DNA of 19,232 nucleotides from SZUA-521 sp041738285 (lineage in GTDB: Bacteria > Pseudomonadota > Gammaproteobacteria > Pseudomonadales > Azotimanducaceae), in assembly GCA_041738285.1 (NCBI GenBank), contig JBGSQB010000219.1:1-19232 (forward strand). Direction: 5' to 3'. Shown here piece after piece: positions 14,972 through 19,232 of the stretch. The notes beneath the pieces were generated by a model. That model made no database searches, had not been told where the DNA came from, and was given only the letters and a program-made list of their open reading frames with translations. The first letter of the stretch is position 1, and the number at the start of each line of letters is the position of its first letter. The translations under genes were made by a program, and so were the position numbers.

Positions 14972-15061
14972 GTTGCCGTTGCCACTCTAGAACAAGCGGA
15001 AGTGCGTGCGCAGCACGCACTCGTTGCCGGCGCCCAGCTAAAACAAGCGGAAGTGCGTGCG
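14961..15061. repeat. tandem imperfect repeat, period 51 bp, with hairpins
   Basis: 14961-15010 and 15012-15061 align at 42 of 50 positions without gaps. The most conserved part is aacaagcggaagtgcgtgcg, identical at 14991-15010 and 15042-15061. Each unit also contains GCACGCAC followed by CGTTGCCG. Between the units GTGCGTGC-GCA-GCACGCAC (15002-15020) makes a second perfect 8-base hairpin; a degenerate third start is seen in 14945-14960. The period is a multiple of three: the right-hand unit encodes the last codons and stop of the DUF1232 gene (RTHFRLF-stop, minus strand), and the left-hand unit repeats the same codons and stop in the same frame beyond it. Confidence 0.8.
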
Positions 15062-15601
15062 GGTAACACCACTGGCTCGGCTACCGGCGGAGCGCCGGCG
15101 CCGCCGCATGCGCGCATGCAGGTCCTTGCGCTTCACCTCGAGAAAGTCCGCCCGAGTGATGTTCGGATTGCGATTGCGTGATGCTTCTTCGCGTCGGTAC
15201 CGGCAGAAGTCGGCGAATGCGTCGATCTCGTGCGCGAGCTCCTTGACGACGAGTTCGATCATGATCGCATCGTCGATGTAACCGATCACAGGCACCGCAT
15301 CGGGGATCAGGTCGTTTGGATCGGCGAAGTAGGCGAGCGCCGACGTGACATTCTTGCGTTCCTGGGCCGGCAGCGCCCATTCCGCATCCTTCAGCATGTC
15401 GATGAGTGCGGCGAGCTTCTCGATTCGCTGCGAAACGAAGGCTGGTACCTCCGCCTTTGCCACCTCGTCGACCATTGCCTGGGCACGTTGAATGATCTCA
15501 GTTTCGGAAGCACGCGCCGCAGACTCCTGCGCCCGCTTCATCTGCCCGCGGAAATATTTGAGGTCCTTCTCTTCGAGATCGAATGTAACCCGCAGTGTCA
15601 T
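15038..15601 (-). CDS. DUF1232 (YkvA-like) domain protein
   Basis: A 187-residue protein of unknown function. The DUF1232 core is at about 87-121: TSALAYFADPNDLIPDAVPVIGYIDDAIMIELVVKEL, quoted here only as a location with key residues DPNDLIPD and GYIDD. It is preceded by a helical, charged N-terminal half (about 10-80, possibly coiled) and followed by a basic tail (KRKDLHARMRRRRR). No signal peptide is visible. The frame extends to 15631, but ATG 15599-15601, with a strong GGGGGGAG just upstream in the mRNA, is the likely start. The final codons and stop lie in a 51-bp tandem repeat, so the C-terminus may have been altered by repeat duplication. The gene is convergent with sppA. The family call is good; function is not known. 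Confidence 0.82.
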   Translation of the reverse strand: MTLRVTFDLEEKDLKYFRGQMKRAQESAARASETEIIQRAQAMVDEVAKAEVPAFVSQRIEKLAALIDMLKDAEWALPAQERKNVTSALAYFADPNDLIPDAVPVIGYIDDAIMIELVVKELAHEIDAFADFCRYRREEASRNRNPNITRADFLEVKRKDLHARMRRRRRSAGSRASGVTRTHFRLF

Positions 15602-15654
15602 GTCTCCCCCCAGTCGAATGGTCTGGCACAAGAACGCCAGGATTGGATGCTCGA

Positions 15655-15683
15655 ACTATACCCCGTAAGTCGACGCCTCAGAA
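15655..15683 (-). promoter_or_regulatory. probable promoter for the DUF1232 gene
   Basis: On the minus strand TATAGT (15660-15655) matches the -10 consensus at 5 of 6 positions. TTCTGA (15683-15678) lies 17 bases upstream as a weak -35 (3 of 6). It falls in the 86-base gap after the alkaline phosphatase gene and would give a leader of about 45 bases. Confidence 0.4.
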
Positions 15684-15687
15684 GCGG

Positions 15688-17127
15688 TCACCAGCCGAAT
15701 GCGGCGCGCATGACATGGTAGATCGCGTTCTGTTCGATCACGCCGCGGATCGCATCAGCGCCGGGACCGAGCGCATACACAGCGACGTCCTCACCGCCAT
15801 GGGTCTCCATGTCGCCGGGCACCATCGCTTCCTGCAGGTAGTTCGGATCCGTCGTATCGACGTTGCTCAGGTCCGGTCGCGCGGTCGGCTCCGGCGAAAA
15901 CTCGGTGGGTTGGTGGGGAAACCGCTTGCTGCCTATGCCTTGCTGATCCGAAGCCGCAACGGCGCCTGGACCATTTGCATAGCTCAGCGTGGTAAACGGT
16001 CGGCCTGCGGCGTCGAGGTCACCGGCGAGGCCGAGGATCGGGTTGCCGCGCTTCGGATACCCGCCAATGGTGAGCGTGTGACTGTGGTCAGCGGTGACGA
16101 TGATCAACGTGTCGCGAGCATCGGTGAGCCGCGTTGCCGCCGCCACCGCATCCGCCAACGCCACCGTGTCGCCCAATGCCCGGTAGGCATTGCCCAGGTG
16201 ATGTGCGTGGTCGATGCGTCCACCTTCGACCATGAGGAAGTACCCGTCCGGGTCGAGCGCCAGTTGCCGTATGGCACGCTCGGTCATCGTCGCGAGCGAC
16301 GGCTCGTCCGCTGCGGCGGTTACCCTGTCGTGTTCGAAATGCAGGTGATCGGCAGCCATCAATGCCAATAGGTGTTTCGATGCACCGGGCTCGTCGATGA
16401 GCAATTCCGACCCGGTAGTCACCACGCGACCATCGGGATAGCGCTTGCGCCATGCCTCGATGAGATCTCTCTCGTCTTTGCGTACGCCACCCCCGGCAGG
16501 CGGCAGAAACAAAGCCCTTCCACCGCCCATCACGACATCGATGCCATCGCCATGGTCGAACTCGATCAACTGTCGTGCGATATCGGCGCACTCGCGCTGA
16601 TCCACCGGCACCGTGCCATCGAATTCCCAGTTGCGATGCGGGGTGTGTGCATAGGTCGCTGCCGGCGTTGCATGCGTGATGCGCGTGGTCGTGACGATTC
16701 CGGTCGCGAGACCTCGCAACTCTGCTTGCTCGAGCAAGGTCGGCACACTTGCAGTGACCACCGAGCTGCAATCACCGACATTGGCGGCACTGTTGACACC
16801 GAGCACGTAGGACTTCGTCTTCACCCCACTCATCATCGCCGTCATCGTGCTGGCGGAATCCGCGACCTGCGCGTCGGCACTGTAGGTCTTCGACAACGCA
16901 ACGTTCGGGAATTGTTCGAACGACAGCGAATTCTCTTCACCGTTCTCGCCGCGCGCCTGGCCAGCGAAAATGCGTGCAGCGACGACAGTGGCGACACCCA
17001 TACCATCGCCGACGAAGAGAATCACGTTCTTCGCTCGAGCCGGTGCTGCCGGTGGCGTGTCCGTTGCGGTCGCGCAGGCCGCAACCAACAAAACACCGAT
17101 CAATGCAGCAACGCCCCGTACTCTCAT
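15688..17127 (-). CDS. alkaline phosphatase, predicted lipoprotein
   Basis: A secreted phosphomonoesterase of the PhoA/animal alkaline phosphatase superfamily, 479 residues. The N-terminus MRVRGVAALIGVLLVAAC carries a good lipobox (V-A-A-C, Cys18), so it is probably membrane-anchored and faces the periplasm or outside. Active-site features: metal ligand Asp41 (FVGDGMG); nucleophile Ser91 in ADSAST; TTTRITHATPAATYAHTPHRNWE with His152 and Arg165; GGGR (201-204); MVEGGRIDHAHH (299-310); TADHSHTLT (345-353); and ETHGGEDV with His443. The TTTRxxHAxPAxTYAH wording resembles animal alkaline phosphatases more than E. coli PhoA. Its ATG overlaps the glutathione reductase stop in an ATGA (17124-17127), so it is the second gene of that operon. 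No Pho box was recognised just upstream, because that region is coding. Confidence 0.92.
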   Translation of the reverse strand: MRVRGVAALIGVLLVAACATATDTPPAAPARAKNVILFVGDGMGVATVVAARIFAGQARGENGEENSLSFEQFPNVALSKTYSADAQVADSASTMTAMMSGVKTKSYVLGVNSAANVGDCSSVVTASVPTLLEQAELRGLATGIVTTTRITHATPAATYAHTPHRNWEFDGTVPVDQRECADIARQLIEFDHGDGIDVVMGGGRALFLPPAGGGVRKDERDLIEAWRKRYPDGRVVTTGSELLIDEPGASKHLLALMAADHLHFEHDRVTAAADEPSLATMTERAIRQLALDPDGYFLMVEGGRIDHAHHLGNAYRALGDTVALADAVAAATRLTDARDTLIIVTADHSHTLTIGGYPKRGNPILGLAGDLDAAGRPFTTLSYANGPGAVAASDQQGIGSKRFPHQPTEFSPEPTARPDLSNVDTTDPNYLQEAMVPGDMETHGGEDVAVYALGPGADAIRGVIEQNAIYHVMRAAFGW

Positions 17128-18479
17128 CGAACGGACTCCCGCATGGTGACGAATTCCTCCGCTGCCGTCGGATGAATGCCGATCGTGGCATCGAACTGAG
17201 CCTTGGTAGCGCCCGCTGTCAATGCGATGCCGATACCCTGAGTGATCTCGCCCGCTTCCGCGCCAACCATATGAGCGCCTACGACACGGTCAGTCGCCAC
17301 ATCGACGATCAACTTCATGAACGTTCGCTCCTTTCTGCCCGACAGCGTGTGTTTCATCGGTCGGAACGACGACTCGAAGACTCTGATCGTGCCGAAGCGC
17401 GCCTTCGCCTGAGTCTCGGTCAGACCGACAGTGCCAATGTTCGGTTGACAGAACACCGCAGTGGGGATGTTGTCGTAGTTGACGCGGCGATGACCACCAT
17501 TGAACAGGTTCTCGGTCAGACACATCGCTTCGGCGATGGCGACCGGTGTCAGCTGCACGCGATCCGTTACATCTCCAATGGCAAAAATGTTGGGAACGCT
17601 CGTGCGATATGTGTCATCGACGATCACCGCATCGTTGGGACCGAGCGCTACACCCAACTCGCGCAGGCGCAGACCTTCGATGTTCGGACGACGGCCGGTG
17701 GCATAGAGCACCAGATCCACTTCGAGTGTCTGGCCATCAGCGAAGACAACCGTGCGCGCGCCTGCAGCCGTGACCGCAACCGACTTGACCTGACTTGCGA
17801 ACCGCAGGTCCACTCCTTTGTTGCGGATCTCTTCGGCCACGAAATTGCGTACGCCGTCGTCAAATCCACGCAAGAACATCGGGCCGCGATAGGACACGGT
17901 GGTCTGCGACCCGAGCCCGGCGAAGATGCCGGCAAACTCGACCGCGATGTAACCGCCGCCAACCACCAGCACGCGCTTCGGAAACGCATCGAGATAGAAG
18001 GCTTCGTTGGACGTGATCACGTATTCTCGCCCAGGGAAGTCTGGCACGTGGGGCCAACTGCCAGTTGCGATCAGCAGGTACTGAGTGGAGACGGTGCGGC
18101 CGTCGATCTCGACATGGTGAGGGTCGATTGGCCGCGCCGTAGCGCGCAGTGTGTCGACGCCCGCGCCATCGAGCAGATTGCCGTAGATGCCGTTCAGACG
18201 CTCGATCTCGCGCGTCTTGTTATCGCGCAGAACGTTCCAGTCGAAATTCGGGCGGGTCGCGGTCCAACCGTACCCCCGTGCGTCATCGAAGTCCTCGGCG
18301 AAGTGAGACCCATAGACGAACAGTTTCTTTGGCACGCATCCAACGTTCACGCAGGTGCCGCCGAGGTAGCGATTTTCTGCAACGGCGACGCGGGCGCCAT
18401 GCTTGGCGGCCATTCGGCTCGCCCGTACCCCGCCTGAACCCGCGCCGATGACGAATAGATCGTAGTCGTAACTGGCCAT
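17124..18479 (-). CDS. gor: glutathione-disulfide reductase
   Basis: A cytoplasmic FAD flavoenzyme that reduces oxidised glutathione with NADPH. The 451 residues show the full set: FAD fold DLFVIGAGSGGVRASRMAA; redox disulfide GGTCVNVGCVPKK (Cys43, Cys48); second nucleotide fold VVGGGYIAVEFAGIFAGLGS (172-191), followed by Arg198 and Arg204, which fit NADPH; FAIGDVTDRVQLTPVAIAEA; and the dimer-interface catalytic IHPTAAEE with His436. Length is normal. The start ATG 18477-18479 gives the conserved N-terminus; only a weak GGGA precedes it. It is the first gene of a two-gene operon with an alkaline phosphatase (4-base overlap). It is divergent from the thiamine diphosphate enzyme gene, with about 130-140 bases between the starts and no promoter I can call with confidence. 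Confidence 0.93.
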   Translation of the reverse strand: MASYDYDLFVIGAGSGGVRASRMAAKHGARVAVAENRYLGGTCVNVGCVPKKLFVYGSHFAEDFDDARGYGWTATRPNFDWNVLRDNKTREIERLNGIYGNLLDGAGVDTLRATARPIDPHHVEIDGRTVSTQYLLIATGSWPHVPDFPGREYVITSNEAFYLDAFPKRVLVVGGGYIAVEFAGIFAGLGSQTTVSYRGPMFLRGFDDGVRNFVAEEIRNKGVDLRFASQVKSVAVTAAGARTVVFADGQTLEVDLVLYATGRRPNIEGLRLRELGVALGPNDAVIVDDTYRTSVPNIFAIGDVTDRVQLTPVAIAEAMCLTENLFNGGHRRVNYDNIPTAVFCQPNIGTVGLTETQAKARFGTIRVFESSFRPMKHTLSGRKERTFMKLIVDVATDRVVGAHMVGAEAGEITQGIGIALTAGATKAQFDATIGIHPTAAEEFVTMRESVR

Positions 18480-18618
18480 GGCAATCCCGGCATGAAAGCG
18501 GCGCAGACTAAATCATCCAGGTCGTTCTGCAAAGCAAAGGAACCTCCCCACAACCCCCGCGTTTCCTTCATCGAATGCGCACCTTAGACTTGCCGTTCAG
18601 CACCAATGGATGACAACG

Positions 18619-19232
18619 ATGAACGGCGCCGAAAGCCTGCTGGAGACCCTCGTGGACTGTGGCGTGGAGGTCTGCTTCACCAATCCTGGCACGTCGGAGA
18701 TGCACTTCGTTGCGGCGCTCGACCGTCAGGACGGTATGCGCGCGGTACTGGGGTTGTTCGAAGGCGTCGTGACTGGTGCCGCCGATGGTTACGCACGAAT
18801 GACCGGCAAGCCCGCATGCACCTTGCTCCATCTCGGGCCTGGCCTTGCCAATGGGTTGGCCAATCTGCACAACGCACGCCGCGCGCGGGTGCCCATCGTC
18901 AACGTCGTTGGCGAGCACGCCACCTATCATCGCGGATTCGACGCACCGCTCACCTCCAACATCGAAGGATTCGCTGAACCCGTGTCGGGCTGGATTCGAG
19001 TCAGCGAATCCTCGCGATCCGTCGCCGCAGATGGTGCCGACGCAGTGGCGGCTTCGCTGTCTCCCCCCGGTCAGGTCGCAACGCTGATACTGCCGGCCGA
19101 CACCGCGTGGAACGATGCGAACGCACCCGCCGAGCGCGTTGCACCTGTACCCTTCGCGGCACCGAAGATGGCATCGGTCGACGCCGCGGCCGCCGCCCTT
19201 CGAAGCGGTGAGCCCACTGCGATCCTGATGAA
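18619..19232 (+). CDS. acetolactate synthase large subunit-like thiamine diphosphate enzyme, 5' part
   Basis: The first 204 residues of a thiamine diphosphate (TPP) dependent enzyme that runs off the window. The start MNGAESLLETLVDCGVEVCF is followed by TNPGTSEMHFVAAL, then GLFEGVVTGAADGYARMTGKPA with the cofactor-activating Glu48, LLHLGPGLANGLANLHNARRA and PIVNVVGEHATYH. This is the N-terminal pyrimidine-binding domain of the acetolactate synthase / benzoylformate decarboxylase superfamily, in the subgroup often annotated as acetolactate synthase large subunit but usually not linked to ilv genes. The true substrate is unknown. ATG 18619 has GGA eight bases upstream; an in-frame ATG at 18610 (adding MTT) is also possible. 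No ilvN or ilvC is seen. It is divergent from gor. Confidence 0.85.
   Translation, partial: MNGAESLLETLVDCGVEVCFTNPGTSEMHFVAALDRQDGMRAVLGLFEGVVTGAADGYARMTGKPACTLLHLGPGLANGLANLHNARRARVPIVNVVGEHATYHRGFDAPLTSNIEGFAEPVSGWIRVSESSRSVAADGADAVAASLSPPGQVATLILPADTAWNDANAPAERVAPVPFAAPKMASVDAAAAALRSGEPTAILM

Noticed and set aside
16974..18437. Long plus-strand open frame of 487 codons opposite gor and the alkaline phosphatase
   Set aside because: It is antisense to two well-recognised genes, with no family resemblance; a common effect of GC-rich codon usage.
18537..18568. AAGGAA / TTCCTT inverted repeat between gor and the thiamine diphosphate enzyme gene
   Set aside because: Only six bases per arm with a 20-base spacer; possible operator but indistinguishable from chance.
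1..19232. Defence island, prophage, CRISPR array, transposon or biosynthetic gene cluster
   Set aside because: I looked on both strands for transposase, integrase, nuclease, toxin-antitoxin, regularly spaced repeats and large synthase genes and saw none; the gene content is mostly housekeeping.

Overview
The window looks like an ordinary chromosomal stretch of a GC-rich Proteobacterium, most likely a Gammaproteobacterium. The basis is an E. coli-type PyrB, a 67K-type two-domain SppA, an EtfBA / ETF-ubiquinone oxidoreductase set and a FecR / STN-TonB receptor pair. I cannot name a genus from sequence alone. There are no tRNA or rRNA genes, insertion sequences, CRISPR arrays, phage genes or integrases, and no candidate for a dramatic new system. 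What deserves a second look is mostly small-scale.

Layout, left to right. (1) 1-3274, plus strand: the 3' end of a FecR-like gene, then a 990-residue TonB-dependent receptor with an N-terminal signalling (STN) domain, probably a cell-surface signalling and uptake pair. (2) 3376-4404, plus: pyrB, starting at TTG behind a good ribosome binding site. (3) 4412-6090, minus: etfB-etfA with a 4-base overlap. Divergent from it, 6307-7998, plus: ETF-ubiquinone oxidoreductase. Together these carry electrons from acyl-CoA and related dehydrogenases to ubiquinone; their shared intergenic region has a promoter on each strand and a GGGCC/GGCCC palindrome. (4) 8015-11230, minus: moaA, a small probable lipoprotein, a divergent isocitrate/isopropylmalate dehydrogenase-family enzyme, and a DUF1285 gene starting one base after it. 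(5) 11231-11583: the longest gene-free stretch, with a strong hairpin in the moaA leader and a textbook rho-independent terminator on the plus strand that no recognised gene accounts for. (6) 11584-12966, minus: a murF without dcw-cluster neighbours, divergent from sppA (13112-14944, plus). (7) 14945-15061: a 51-bp-period tandem repeat with hairpins, between sppA and the convergent DUF1232 gene and running into the end of that gene. (8) 15038-18479, minus: DUF1232 protein, an animal-like alkaline phosphatase predicted to be a lipoprotein, and glutathione reductase; the last two overlap by 4 bases. (9) 18619 to the window end, plus: the first part of an acetolactate-synthase-like thiamine diphosphate enzyme.

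The clearest functional module is the ETF/ETF-QO electron-transfer set. The other genes are mostly housekeeping genes (pyrimidine, molybdopterin, peptidoglycan, thiol redox and signal-peptide turnover) that happen to be neighbours. Promoter calls rest on hexamer matches read by eye and should be taken as provisional.
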